Shown here: positions 1 to 9,390 of the stretch, in pieces
Numbering within the stretch: the first letter of the stretch is position 1
How the letters are laid out: each line of letters starts with the position of its first letter
The notes under the pieces: model-generated
What the model was told of the DNA's origin: nothing
Seen by the model: the letters and a program-made list of their open reading frames with translations, nothing else
Database searches by the model: none
NCBI RefSeq assembly: GCF_004331685.1
Contig: NZ_SJSM01000008.1
Location: 1 to 64,000, forward strand
Source of the DNA: Pedobacter hiemivivus
GTDB taxonomy: Bacteria; Bacteroidota; Bacteroidia; Sphingobacteriales; Sphingobacteriaceae
Reading direction: 5' to 3'
Length of the DNA stretch: 64,000 nt
Program-made: the position numbers and the translations under genes

Positions 1-249
1 GGGATCTTAAAAGCAGAGTTTGACCTGTATGGAGCCCAAACTGGCTTAAGGGAAACGACAAGAAAGATCAGGGACAATATACAAACCTATAATCAGATAA
101 GGCCGCATGCCAGTTGTGATTATCTGACCCCGGAACAAGCGAATCTTAAACATGGTGAACTGAAAAAAAGATGGAAACCAAAAAAATATAAATCAGAGCA
201 AAATTCAACTTGTATAACCGAATCAGGAATTACAAATTTGCATGTATAG
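1..249 (+). CDS. IS3-family transposase OrfB, C-terminal fragment (window-truncated)
   Basis: An open frame from base 1 to the TAG at 247-249 encodes 82 residues. It carries the C-terminal signature of IS3 OrfB integrase-type transposases: a tyrosine-asparagine pair, then an RPH triplet, then YLTPEQA. This part follows the last catalytic glutamate of the DDE domain. The fragment is cut by the window edge and does not look frameshifted. The lysine-rich tail is usual for this family. Whether the whole element is intact cannot be judged from here. Confidence 0.8.
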   Translation, partial: GILKAEFDLYGAQTGLRETTRKIRDNIQTYNQIRPHASCDYLTPEQANLKHGELKKRWKPKKYKSEQNSTCITESGITNLHV

Positions 250-299
250 TCAATTCAAAATTAATTCAACAACCTGTATAGCTATATACGGATAAGACA
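1..299 (+). mobile_element. IS3-family insertion sequence, right end only
   Basis: This is the 3' part of an IS3-family element; the left part lies outside the window. It holds the end of the OrfB transposase (stop at 247-249) followed by about 50 bases that end in CCTGTATAGCTATATACGG and then ATAAGACA near 299. Read on the minus strand this end begins TGTCTTATCC, which fits the TG-starting inverted repeats of IS3 elements. The exact boundary is inferred, because neither the left inverted repeat nor the target duplication can be seen. Confidence 0.7.
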
Positions 300-476
300 C
301 CTAGGGCTCTGGTAGGACCGTAGGTCCTTTTAAACTCCTTTCGGATTCCTTTCAAACTCCTTGTTGTGTACCAGCCTACTCGAAGGACTCTCGAAGGGTA
401 CTTTAGATCTGTTAAATCCCAAATCTGATTGGAGTTTTGTAAAATTTATAATATATTCGTTTAACCTAAACCAAAT
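300..476. other. Spacer between IS end and PUL1 sigma gene
   Basis: No gene is supported here. The stretch holds a short perfect inverted repeat (AGGACC-GTA-GGTCCT, 314-328) followed by T residues, two copies of AAACTCCTT at about 331-362, and two copies of CTCGAAGG at about 378-397. These short repeats look like leftover junk between the IS and the PUL. One could be part of a weak terminator shielding the sigma gene from transcription of the IS. Confidence 0.4.
452..459 (+). promoter_or_regulatory. TATATTCG box upstream of first ECF sigma gene
   Basis: TATATTCG matches the Bacteroidota -7 consensus TAnnTTTG at seven of eight positions and lies 17 bases before the ATG at 477. The same octamer lies 18 bases before the second ECF sigma gene. 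No TTTG -33 box sits at the usual 19-21 base spacing, so this is only a candidate. Confidence 0.25.
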
Positions 477-1046
477 ATGCCGGTATATCAATCTCTTACA
501 GATGCTGAATTGTTCTCATTGCTATGCAATAGTGATCATAAAGCTTATACCGAGATTTATGACCGTTACAGTGGTTTATTATATGTTCATGCTTATAAAA
601 GAATTAGAAATAGGGAAGAAGCACGGGATTTGATTCATGAATTATTCTCTGTTTTGTGGAGCAAGCGAGATCAAATTATTTTAAAAACAGAACTTTCCGC
701 CTACTTATATAGAGCTGTCAGGAATCGTGTGATAGACCTGGTAAACCATAGTAAACTTCAAAGCAGCTACATCAGTTCCTTTGATGGCTTTTTAAATAAC
801 GGGACCAATATAACAGATCATGTTATCCGGCAAAAGGAGTTGAGTCTGCTGATTGAGAAAGAAATAGATTCGTTACCGGAAAAGATGAAACAAGTGTTTA
901 ACCTCAGCAGAAATGAGTATCGCAGTCACAAGGAAATCTCAGAAACGCTTGAAATTTCTGAACTTACAGTGCGTAAACAGATTAATAATGCTTTGAAAGT
1001 TTTAAGGCCTAAACTTAGTAAACTCCTAACTTTCTTTTTTTTATAG
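477..1046 (+). CDS. ECF RNA polymerase sigma factor (FecI-like, Bacteroidota family)
   Basis: This 189-residue protein has the size and layout of FecI-like extracytoplasmic-function sigma factors. The sigma-2 region lies at about residues 18-90, with the YDRYSGLLY and RNREEARDLIHE stretches that bind core polymerase and the -10 element. The sigma-4 helix-turn-helix lies at about 130-182 (EISETLEISELTVRKQI). The FecR anti-sigma gene follows after 91 bases, and a SusC with an N-terminal STN domain comes next. By analogy with Bacteroides systems, substrate binding to SusC would signal through FecR to release this factor, which then transcribes the PUL1 susC operon. Confidence 0.92.
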   Translation: MPVYQSLTDAELFSLLCNSDHKAYTEIYDRYSGLLYVHAYKRIRNREEARDLIHELFSVLWSKRDQIILKTELSAYLYRAVRNRVIDLVNHSKLQSSYISSFDGFLNNGTNITDHVIRQKELSLLIEKEIDSLPEKMKQVFNLSRNEYRSHKEISETLEISELTVRKQINNALKVLRPKLSKLLTFFFL

Positions 1047-1137
1047 CAATATGCTAAATTGATTTAGTGTAGATGATTGGTTGATTTGAAAATATTTTCA
1101 TTTTTATCTACTCCATACCCCAAGGTTATTCGTCAAT

Positions 1138-2289
1138 ATGTTAAATAAGACAAAAATGTCTTTTGCGTATATGCATAAACCAGATATAAAAGATTTATTA
1201 GAGCGGTATAAAAACGGCGATTGTACCAAAGAAGAACGTTCACTTGTAGAGAGCTGGTATTTGAACTGGGACACTTCATCGTTTGATCTTTCTGATCAGG
1301 AACTCCTGGCGGACCTGGCGCTGATAAAAAGCGAATTGCCAGGTAAAAAAGGGCGAATGTTTTTTTATTACCGAATTGTTGCAGCTGCGGTTGTATTGCT
1401 CACATTGGCTACAGCGTTTTATTTCTTTAATTATCCTCTTACATCAGATAAAAATCAGGTAGCATTGGCTAATTCAGACAAAGTAGTGCCAGGTAGCAAT
1501 AAAGCAACATTGACTCTGGCTGATGGTTCAACTGTTACATTAGATGCTGCTACCCCCTTGGATGAAATTAATCAGTTTGGTGTTAAAATTAGTAAATCAG
1601 GCGAAGGTAGACTGGTATATATGGGTGATAAAAATGTTGAAGTTACGAATGCCTATAATACAATACGTACGCCTAAAGGTGGACAATACGAGGTCACGCT
1701 ACCTGATGGAACCAAAGTCTGGTTAAATGCAGCATCTAAGCTTCGCTTTCCCGTTGCATTTGCGGCTAATGAACGAAATGTTGAGTTGAGTGGGGAAGCT
1801 TATTTTGAAGTGACAAAGGATAAAAAAAGACCATTTAGAGTAAAGTCTGCACAGCAGGAAATTACGGTTCTAGGCACCCATTTTAATGTAAATGCTTATA
1901 ACGATGATGTTTTTGCCAAAACTACCTTGCTTGAGGGTAGCGTAAGGGTAAATAAAGGTTCATCACAAGCATTACTTACACCCGGGCAACAAGCAGTCAG
2001 TAATACCGGATCTGCGGTAATCAGTGTGCGTAAAGACGTTGATGTAAATGAATCTGTAGCCTGGAAAAACGGGCTTTTCATGTTTGAACAGGAGGACATT
2101 TTTTCTATCATGAACAAAATCTCAAGATGGTATGATATAGAAGTAGAATACCGGGGAGATCTGAAAGGAAAAAAATACAGTGGCAATATTTCAAAGTTTG
2201 AAGATGTAACTGAAGTTTTAAAAACGATGCAGTTTACCGGTACCATTCAGTTTAGAGTTGAAGGAAGGAGGATTGTTGTTATGCCTTAA
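1138..2289 (+). CDS. FecR-family anti-sigma factor
   Basis: The protein has 383 residues. The cytoplasmic N-terminal part (about 15-75, DLLERYKNGDCTKEE) would hold the ECF sigma factor. One membrane segment follows at about residues 78-98. The periplasmic FecR domain carries the typical TPKGGQYEVTLPDGTKVWLN run, and a C-terminal DUF4974-type domain ends the protein (ISRWYDIEVEY). It would sit in the inner membrane and receive the signal from the STN domain of the SusC encoded downstream. In-frame ATGs at 1156 and 1171 are alternative starts. It is a close paralogue of the second FecR at 13723. Confidence 0.92.
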   Translation: MLNKTKMSFAYMHKPDIKDLLERYKNGDCTKEERSLVESWYLNWDTSSFDLSDQELLADLALIKSELPGKKGRMFFYYRIVAAAVVLLTLATAFYFFNYPLTSDKNQVALANSDKVVPGSNKATLTLADGSTVTLDAATPLDEINQFGVKISKSGEGRLVYMGDKNVEVTNAYNTIRTPKGGQYEVTLPDGTKVWLNAASKLRFPVAFAANERNVELSGEAYFEVTKDKKRPFRVKSAQQEITVLGTHFNVNAYNDDVFAKTTLLEGSVRVNKGSSQALLTPGQQAVSNTGSAVISVRKDVDVNESVAWKNGLFMFEQEDIFSIMNKISRWYDIEVEYRGDLKGKKYSGNISKFEDVTEVLKTMQFTGTIQFRVEGRRIVVMP

Positions 2290-2413
2290 ACTCTACATAC
2301 AATAGCAAAAAAGACCCGGGAGCGTTTGCACCGCCCCGGATCAGTTAAGGTTTGGAAAACCTTGGCAAGAGAACCAAACCGTTTCAAAAGTTTTAATTTC
2401 ACTTACTAACCAA
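2290..2413 (+). promoter_or_regulatory. Structured susC leader (PUL1)
   Basis: Between FecR and SusC lie a GC-rich inverted repeat (CCGGG at 2316-2320 against CCCGG at 2335-2339) and a perfect 7-base-pair hairpin at 2347-2363 (AAGGTTT-GGA-AAACCTT). They are followed by GCAAGA and, just before the start, CTTACTAACCAAATGTA. The leader of the second STN-type SusC (14863-14994) has the same elements in the same order with a different stem sequence. This suggests a conserved RNA element, perhaps an attenuator or a target for a PUL-associated small RNA. Confidence 0.45.
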
Positions 2414-5400
2414 ATGTACAAAATTTTTAACGACCTACCATGCTGGGCATCACCCCGCATGGGATCAATATTTCTACTCCGAATGAAATTTACGATCATC
2501 ATATTGCTTACAACGATTATCCAGGTTAATGCGTCAACGTATGCGCAAACGATCAACCTGAAGGTTAAAAACGCCAATATAGAAAAGGTGTTTAAATCGC
2601 TTAGAGAACAGAGCAAGTATAATTTTTACTATGAAAATGACATGATCAGCAAGGCTAAGCCAATTACCTTATCCGCTGTGAACGAGCCGTTTTTAGCTGT
2701 CTTGGAAAAATGCTTTGCAAACCAGCCATTTACTTATTTAATTAACAACAATACGGTTGTGGTAAGGAAAAGAGCAGAACAAGCAACTCCAGTTCTGAAA
2801 AAGGCCGACATAACTGTTACGGGAAGGATAGTAGATGAAAATCATTCACCTGTACCCGGAGTTTCAGTTAAACTGAAAGGAACAACTAAAGTGGTTTCTA
2901 CGGATAATAAAGGAGAGTTTAACATCAGTGTTCCTGGAGATGGTACACTTGTGTTTTCTTATGTCGGATATCAGTCTCAGGAAGTTCCGGTTAATAACAG
3001 GAAAAACATTCAAATAAATCTTGTTCCTGTTCAAAATGAACTCAATGATGTGGTAATCACAGCTTTTGGGGGGACGCAAAAAAAGATAGAAACGCTGGGT
3101 GCGCAGTCTAGTCTTAACGTAAAAGAGCTAAAACAACCCGTTGCTAATTTATCAACCGTATTGGCTGGAAGGGTTTCAGGATTAGTTGGAGTGCAGAGAA
3201 GTGCGGAACCTGGACTTGACAATGCTGATATCTTTATTAGAGGACTAAATACTACAAGTTCAAATAGTCCATTAATATTGGTGGACGGAGTAGAGCGGTC
3301 CTTTTCTAATCTTGATCCTAATGATATAGATGGCTTTACCATATTGAAAGATGCTTCTTCTACTTCAGTATACGGAGTGCGAGGTGCAAATGGAGTAATA
3401 CTTGTCACCACTAAACAAGGAGTAGCGGGCAAAACCAGTATCAATTTTGATTACTATAAAGGCTACACAGAGTTCACACGTGTTCCAGAAACCGCCGACG
3501 GTGTTACCTATCTTCAAATGGCTAATGAAGCAAATGTAACAAGAGGAGGTGTGCCAGAATATAGTGCGGAGAAAATACGTAAAACATTAACGCAGGAAGA
3601 TCCATTGTTACATCCTAATATCAATTGGATGGATCAACTATTCAATGATTTCGGAAACAATACCAAAGTCAATATGAATATCAGTGGTGGATCTGATAAG
3701 ATGACTTATTTTGTGTCAGCTGGTGTTTACGATGAAAACGGGCTCTTCAAAACGGATGATTTAAAGAGCTATGATTCAAAAATCAGTTTTAATAGGTATA
3801 ATTTTTCGTCCAGACTGAACATCAAAGCAACAAAAACCACTTCCCTGGATCTTGGGATTAAAGGCTTTATTTCTAATGGAAATTATCCAGGTACTGGTAC
3901 ACAGGATATTTTTAAGGCTGCTTTTAATGTGTATCCTACGTTATATCCAATGGGTTATTACCCTGATGGGAGTGAACCTTTCGTTTCTACAGGTTTCGGT
4001 TTAAATAGTCCGTATGGCCTGCTGACCAACCGTGGGTACGTTTCCACATATAACAATCAGATCTATTCAGATATCCGGGTAAACCAGGATTTAAGTTTTC
4101 TGGTAAAAGGATTGTCTGCAAGGGCTTTGTACGCTTTTGATGCACAGAACAATAACCGGATTGCGCGTACGAAATCTCCTTATACAAATTATGTCCGAAG
4201 TAGGGATCAGAATGGTAATCCCATTTATGACAATACCAATCCGACAATAGGGAATGATTTTCTGAACTTTTCAAAAGAAAATGGTGGGAACAGGCAGTTT
4301 TATCTGGAAGGTGCGCTGAATTATGACAATACTTTCGGTAAGCACCACGTTGGTGGTTTGTTATTGTACAACCAGACAGATAAGGTAATATCTTCGGCCA
4401 CAACATTAATCCTTTCTTTGCCTTATCGCAATTTGGGGATGGTGGCGAGGGCAACCTATGCTTATGATGAACGGTACTTAGCCGAATTTAGTTTCGGATA
4501 TAATGGGGCGGAGAATTTCTCTCCTGATAAACGTTTCGGCTTTTTCCCTGCCGGTGCAATAGGTTGGGTTTTATCTAACGAAAAATTTTTTGAAGGTGCG
4601 AAAGACATATTTCAGTTGTTAAAGATCAGGGCCTCTTATGGTGTGGTGGGAAACAGTAAGATTAATGTATTTAACTCTAGTGGTCTGGATGAAAAAGACC
4701 GCTTTCTTTTTGAAGGACAAGTGTCGGGAGGCGGAAGTTATGCTTTTGGAAGAGATCCTAATTCCATGGTGGTTAACGGCCTGGCTATTTCTAGGTACGC
4801 TGCGGATGTAACCTGGGAAACAGAGAAAGATATCAACCTTGGATTAGAGTTCAAAACTTTTAATAATGCGCTTTCCATGCAGATTGATTTATTCAACAGA
4901 AGAAGAGAAAATATTTTTATCAGAAGGGGCGCTTCAATACCATCTTTTATGGGAGTAGGTGGAGATCTTGTTGGAAATCTTGGAGAGAATAACAGTAAAG
5001 GGATAGATGTTACTGCCGAATATTCGAAAAATATTGGAGCAGTTGGATTGCAATTCAGGGGAACCTTTACCTATAATAAAAATGAAGTCATTGAAAATGA
5101 CATGCCAGAACAGTTATATCCATGGTTGGAAAGGCGTGGCCACCCTATAGGACAACGGTTTGGCTATATTGCGGAAGGCTATTACACACAGGCAGAGATC
5201 AATAATCCTGAAGTGGCCAGAACAACAGGTACGGTACAGGCTGGAGATATCAAGTTTAAAGATTTAAACGGAGATAAAATAGTAGATGCCATGGACCAAA
5301 CCGCGATCGGACAAACTGATCTTCCGAAAATTGTTTACGGATTTGGAACGAACATATCCTACAAAGGATTCTCTTTAGGTGCCTTTTTCCAGGGCGTAGG

Positions 5401-5809
5401 AGATGTAGACTTGTATTTGGCAAGCGAATTTATGCCTTTTAGAAATGGTAGCGGAAGAGGTAGTTTATATAGCAATATCACCGATCGGTGGACTGTGGAA
5501 AACCCTAATCAGAATGCCTTTTATCCCCGTCTTTCCTATAGTGACTTGAACCAGAACTATACAGCAGCTAGTAGTCATTGGCTCAGTAATGGAAAATTCC
5601 TAAGATTGAAAACGCTGGATTTCGGCTATACGTTTTCGAAAACGACATTCAGGAAACTGGGTGTCCAGAATCTGAGATTATATTTTCTTGGGTATAACCT
5701 GTTTACCATAAGTCCTTATAAGCTTTTTGATCCAGAGATGGGCAATGGTACTGGAACACGTTATCCCAATATCAAAACATACAGTTTAGGTTTAAATGTG
5801 TCATTTTAA
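2414..5809 (+). CDS. SusC-like TonB-dependent outer membrane transporter with STN domain (PUL1)
   Basis: This 1131-residue protein is an outer membrane importer that works with the SusD lipoprotein downstream. Hydrophobic export residues lie at about 24-45, ending ASTYAQ. A secretin/TonB short N-terminal (STN) domain follows at about 48-118, then a carboxypeptidase-regulatory-like beta domain at about 135-215. The plug carries VDGVERSF and GVRGANGVILVTTK, and the beta barrel ends in a terminal phenylalanine (LNVSF). The STN domain marks it as the receptor that signals to FecR. With GH76 in the same operon the substrate is probably an alpha-mannan oligosaccharide. SusD starts five bases after the stop. 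Confidence 0.93.
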   Translation: MYKIFNDLPCWASPRMGSIFLLRMKFTIIILLTTIIQVNASTYAQTINLKVKNANIEKVFKSLREQSKYNFYYENDMISKAKPITLSAVNEPFLAVLEKCFANQPFTYLINNNTVVVRKRAEQATPVLKKADITVTGRIVDENHSPVPGVSVKLKGTTKVVSTDNKGEFNISVPGDGTLVFSYVGYQSQEVPVNNRKNIQINLVPVQNELNDVVITAFGGTQKKIETLGAQSSLNVKELKQPVANLSTVLAGRVSGLVGVQRSAEPGLDNADIFIRGLNTTSSNSPLILVDGVERSFSNLDPNDIDGFTILKDASSTSVYGVRGANGVILVTTKQGVAGKTSINFDYYKGYTEFTRVPETADGVTYLQMANEANVTRGGVPEYSAEKIRKTLTQEDPLLHPNINWMDQLFNDFGNNTKVNMNISGGSDKMTYFVSAGVYDENGLFKTDDLKSYDSKISFNRYNFSSRLNIKATKTTSLDLGIKGFISNGNYPGTGTQDIFKAAFNVYPTLYPMGYYPDGSEPFVSTGFGLNSPYGLLTNRGYVSTYNNQIYSDIRVNQDLSFLVKGLSARALYAFDAQNNNRIARTKSPYTNYVRSRDQNGNPIYDNTNPTIGNDFLNFSKENGGNRQFYLEGALNYDNTFGKHHVGGLLLYNQTDKVISSATTLILSLPYRNLGMVARATYAYDERYLAEFSFGYNGAENFSPDKRFGFFPAGAIGWVLSNEKFFEGAKDIFQLLKIRASYGVVGNSKINVFNSSGLDEKDRFLFEGQVSGGGSYAFGRDPNSMVVNGLAISRYAADVTWETEKDINLGLEFKTFNNALSMQIDLFNRRRENIFIRRGASIPSFMGVGGDLVGNLGENNSKGIDVTAEYSKNIGAVGLQFRGTFTYNKNEVIENDMPEQLYPWLERRGHPIGQRFGYIAEGYYTQAEINNPEVARTTGTVQAGDIKFKDLNGDKIVDAMDQTAIGQTDLPKIVYGFGTNISYKGFSLGAFFQGVGDVDLYLASEFMPFRNGSGRGSLYSNITDRWTVENPNQNAFYPRLSYSDLNQNYTAASSHWLSNGKFLRLKTLDFGYTFSKTTFRKLGVQNLRLYFLGYNLFTISPYKLFDPEMGNGTGTRYPNIKTYSLGLNVSF

Positions 5810-5814
5810 ATAAG

Positions 5815-7680
5815 ATGAAGATGAAAATAAATGTTAAGGCTTTAAGTTGTTTTTTGCTGATCAGCTTCAGCACCTTAATTTCCTGCAAGAAAGACTTTTT
5901 AGGACAAATACCCGATGATAATTTAACGATTGATGATGTTTTTAAAAGACAGGTATACACGGAACGTTTTCTTGCGAATGTATATAGTTATATCAGAAGT
6001 GAGGTAGACAACAATACGGAAAACACACCTTGGGAGGGACTCTCGGATGAGATGGACGTAACTTATGATGATTATCCGACTTATGCTATGAATACTGGAA
6101 ATTGGGATAGAAACAGAGGTAGTTATAACTATTGGGCACATTACTATCGCGGGATAAGAAATGCCTCCTTCTTTTTGCAAAACGCAATTCCAGGAAGAAG
6201 TGCGGATATGCCTGATCAGCTATTGAAAAAGTACAGGGCGGAGGCCAGGTTCTTAAGGGCGTACTTTTACTTTATGATGCTCAGACAATATGGGCCAGTA
6301 GTGATTTTACCTGAAGAACCATTGCCGATAGACGCGACAATTGATGAATTCAGCCTTCCAAGGAGCTCTTTCGACGAGTCTGTCGATTATATTGTAAGCC
6401 AGATCGATATGGCCCTTCCTGATTTGCAGGAGCCGGTGTCCGATATCAATAATATAAATGATTACTCGAGAATGAACAAAGGAATGGCCCTCGCTGTGAA
6501 GTCGAGATTGCTGTTGTACGCCGCTAGTCCTTTATACAATGGCAATACAGATTACGCCGCTTTTAAAAATCTTGACGGTAAACAATTGATAAGCCAGCAA
6601 TATGATGCCACTAAATGGGCAAAAGCTGCTGCAGCTGCTAAAGCTTTAATTGATGGTTATCCTCGATACACTTTAAATAAAGTGTATACTAATGGAGTTT
6701 TAGATCCTTACGCATCGGTAAAAAATGTATTTCTTGAAATCTGGAATCCAGAGGTAATTATGGCCAAGAGTTCTGATATGTTCTCGGCTGATATCAGTGG
6801 CTCTCCACGTCTTGGCGCCGTAGCTAATTCTCCGGGAGTAGGCGGCTGGCATGCATGGGGGCCGACCCAATCTGCTGTTGATGCTTATTTTATGGCAAAT
6901 GGACAATCGCCGATAACGGGTTATAACCCTGATGGAAGTCCGATTGTCAATCCATCTTCAGGCTATACCGAGACGGGGAACGCAGCTGCCGCGACAAAGT
7001 ATTATGATGCAGGTGCTTCGAATATGTATGTAAACAGGGAGCCTCGTTTTTATGTGGCGATCACTTTTGATCAAAGTAAATGGCTTAATGGTGCGGGTGG
7101 TGCAAGTATAACGAATCCTATGACCATATCTATGCTAAATGGAGGTAATGGTGGAAGATATACCGGAAGGAACTGGTCTAGAACAGGCTATGTAACCAGG
7201 AAGCTGGTACATCCGGGGACTATTCTGACTACCAGTGGTGGTACTGTGCAGCGACTGGAAGTTAAAATACGTTTAGCCGAAATTTATCTGAACTACATTG
7301 AAGCGTTGAATGAATATGATCCCACTAATCCGGATATCTTAAAATACTTGAACATGATCCGTGAACGAGCCGGGATTCCGCAGTATGGTAATGGTGGACT
7401 ACCTGTACCAACTGACATGCGTGCGGCTATTTGGAAGGAAAGAAGAGTAGAACTTGCCTTTGAGAACTTTAGGTTTTTTGATACCAGAAGATGGAAAATT
7501 GCGGAGCAAACAGATGGCGGTGCATTTTATGGGATGAATACGCTGGCTACAACCAGAACGGATTTCTTGAAAAGGACAGTTTTTGAAACCAGGGTTTTCC
7601 AGAAAAAAAACTATCTGTGGAACATTGTTCAGACCGAATTAAACGCAGACAAAAACCTGGTGGAAAATCCAGGATGGTAG
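5815..7680 (+). CDS. SusD/RagB-like surface glycan-binding lipoprotein (PUL1)
   Basis: This 621-residue protein has a lipoprotein signal with the lipobox cysteine in LISCKKDFLG. It shows the SusD family pattern: tetratricopeptide-like helices in the first half (EARFLRAYFYFMMLRQYGPV) and the C-terminal signature with IRERAGIPQYG, WKERRVELAFEN and FRFFDTRRW. It would form the lid on the SusC barrel at the cell surface and bind the glycan. It is somewhat longer than the typical 500-560 residues. A second ATG three bases upstream of the usual MKINVK start makes either start possible. Confidence 0.92.
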   Translation: MKMKINVKALSCFLLISFSTLISCKKDFLGQIPDDNLTIDDVFKRQVYTERFLANVYSYIRSEVDNNTENTPWEGLSDEMDVTYDDYPTYAMNTGNWDRNRGSYNYWAHYYRGIRNASFFLQNAIPGRSADMPDQLLKKYRAEARFLRAYFYFMMLRQYGPVVILPEEPLPIDATIDEFSLPRSSFDESVDYIVSQIDMALPDLQEPVSDINNINDYSRMNKGMALAVKSRLLLYAASPLYNGNTDYAAFKNLDGKQLISQQYDATKWAKAAAAAKALIDGYPRYTLNKVYTNGVLDPYASVKNVFLEIWNPEVIMAKSSDMFSADISGSPRLGAVANSPGVGGWHAWGPTQSAVDAYFMANGQSPITGYNPDGSPIVNPSSGYTETGNAAAATKYYDAGASNMYVNREPRFYVAITFDQSKWLNGAGGASITNPMTISMLNGGNGGRYTGRNWSRTGYVTRKLVHPGTILTTSGGTVQRLEVKIRLAEIYLNYIEALNEYDPTNPDILKYLNMIRERAGIPQYGNGGLPVPTDMRAAIWKERRVELAFENFRFFDTRRWKIAEQTDGGAFYGMNTLATTRTDFLKRTVFETRVFQKKNYLWNIVQTELNADKNLVENPGW

Positions 7681-7721
7681 CCATTTTTTTTATTAATTTT
7701 TACGATTAAATCAACGAAAAC

Positions 7722-8252
7722 ATGAGAACTTTAAATAATATCAAGATCTATAGTACGCTAATCATATTTGTATTTTTGTTTAGCAGTTTTAGGAGTACCG
7801 GATACCTTAGTCCTAACTTGATTAGCTTTGACGATCACTACCGTGGCGTGCCAAATGTTGAAGCAACGGTAGAATTGACAACGAGTGAATTGAGCGGTAA
7901 CCTGATCTGGACGCCCAATGCTTTGACTGATTATAAATTATATATATGTGTTACAGCTATTAATGGTAGTTTTAGTGAGCGTTACACAGAATATCATGAA
8001 GTGTATTATAATGTAGGACAGTTTAATTTTAGTCTTTCACGGTTCTATGCTTCAGGAAACGGCACAATTAGAATCGCAATTACCCCCTACAAAGTAGAGC
8101 CAGATCTTCCGCCAACAGGCACACCAATAGATGCTGTATTTCATATAGATGGTATGTGTTCGATGGCAAGTTTCGGGACACTCTACTGGAATGCCTATAA
8201 CTATTATCCCTTTTCCGGTCCTGTTTTGGAATATTTTACATATCCTAATTAA
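7722..8252 (+). CDS. Exported protein of unknown function in PUL1
   Basis: This 176-residue protein has an N-terminal hydrophobic segment at about residues 9-24 that looks like a signal peptide. There is no lipobox cysteine. The rest is rich in Thr, Tyr and Asn, and looks mostly beta-stranded, perhaps a single beta-sandwich. Two cysteines (YICVTA and GMCSMA) could pair. It lies 41 bases after susD and 6 bases before the SusE-like gene, so it is surely co-transcribed with the glycan-binding proteins. I do not recognise a family. A binding accessory role is only a guess from position. Confidence 0.6.
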   Translation: MRTLNNIKIYSTLIIFVFLFSSFRSTGYLSPNLISFDDHYRGVPNVEATVELTTSELSGNLIWTPNALTDYKLYICVTAINGSFSERYTEYHEVYYNVGQFNFSLSRFYASGNGTIRIAITPYKVEPDLPPTGTPIDAVFHIDGMCSMASFGTLYWNAYNYYPFSGPVLEYFTYPN

Positions 8253-8258
8253 TCTGAG

Positions 8259-9383
8259 ATGAAGAACATAATTTTTTTTTCAGGCTGTCTGGTATTACTT
8301 TCGGTGTTTTCTGCATGTAAGAAGGAATTGGTAGATGTTGTAAATACAACCATTACCGCTCCCGCGCTGCAAGCGCCCTCAAACAATACCTTAATTAATT
8401 TAAGCCCTTTAAGTAATGCTGTAGTCACATTTGAATGGGATGCTGCAAAAACTGGCAATTATACTATGTCTTTTTATGAGGTGGAGTTTGACAAAGAAAA
8501 CGGAGATTTTTCTAATCCGGTTTATAAGGCAATAACCAATAGGTTGGGGGTGGAAAATAAGTTACTTCTGACCCATAGAATTTTGAATCGCGTTGCACAT
8601 CTGGCTGGAATAGCTGAACTGACTAAAGGTAAAGTTAAATGGAGGGTAAAGGCAAATACGGGTGTGGTATCCGCTGTTTCACAATCTGGAACATTGGAAT
8701 TGAATAGACCGGAAGGAACAACTGACATTCCTACTGAACTCTATTTGACCGGAACTGCTACTGAGGGAGGTACAGATCTGAGTAAGGCTGTTAAGTTTAA
8801 GAAAATCAGTGATGGTGTGTTTGAAATTTATGCAGCTTTAAATGCAGGTACCTATACACTAGTCAATAAGGTGAGCGGCGAACCATTAAGTTTTGTTTTG
8901 CGAAATGGCTTAATCAGCTCTGGTAAATTGGAAAACAGTCCAGTATCGACGAAGATCATATACCGCATTAATCTGGACTTTAATACAGCATCGGCCACGC
9001 TGACCGAAATTGTATCTGTCGGACTTTGGTTCTCAGGATACAATGCAATAAAAGCCAATCTACAATACGATGCAGGCGGTATTTGGAAAACAACCTTTAA
9101 TAATGCTTGGAAAGTAGAGTCATGGGGTAAGGATGAACGCTATAAATTCAGAGTAGTTGAGAAGGATGCTGCGGGTACCTTAACCACTAAAAACTGGGGA
9201 AGTTCAAAAAAAGATAACAATCGGCCTACGGCTACTGAGGCTGCAAGCTATTATTTTCTTACTGCGGTAGACAATACCCAATATGACTATTCCTATAAGT
9301 TTGCCGCAGAGTCAGTCAATACTGAAGTGCAATTTAAAATGTATTCATCAGGTGATTATACACATACTGTAATCTTTAAATAA
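8259..9383 (+). CDS. SusE/SusF-like outer membrane lipoprotein (PUL1)
   Basis: The protein has 374 residues with a lipobox cysteine in FSACKKEL. The N-terminal part (about 25-150) is a SusE-type domain, with ITAPALQAPSNNTLINL followed by VTFEWDAAKTGNYTM. The second half (about 160-374) carries beta-sandwich repeats of the starch-binding type seen in SusE/SusF (LYLTGTATEGG, GLWFSGYNAI). Such proteins sit on the cell surface and help hold the glycan. It is in the same operon as the mannanase that follows seven bases later, so its ligand is probably alpha-mannan. Confidence 0.82.
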   Translation: MKNIIFFSGCLVLLSVFSACKKELVDVVNTTITAPALQAPSNNTLINLSPLSNAVVTFEWDAAKTGNYTMSFYEVEFDKENGDFSNPVYKAITNRLGVENKLLLTHRILNRVAHLAGIAELTKGKVKWRVKANTGVVSAVSQSGTLELNRPEGTTDIPTELYLTGTATEGGTDLSKAVKFKKISDGVFEIYAALNAGTYTLVNKVSGEPLSFVLRNGLISSGKLENSPVSTKIIYRINLDFNTASATLTEIVSVGLWFSGYNAIKANLQYDAGGIWKTTFNNAWKVESWGKDERYKFRVVEKDAAGTLTTKNWGSSKKDNNRPTATEAASYYFLTAVDNTQYDYSYKFAAESVNTEVQFKMYSSGDYTHTVIFK

Positions 9384-9390
9384 AACAGAA

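Noticed and set aside
361..633. A 90-codon open frame on the plus strand overlapping the first ECF sigma gene
   Set aside because: It starts at TTG, has no family features and runs in another frame of a clearly coding sigma gene.
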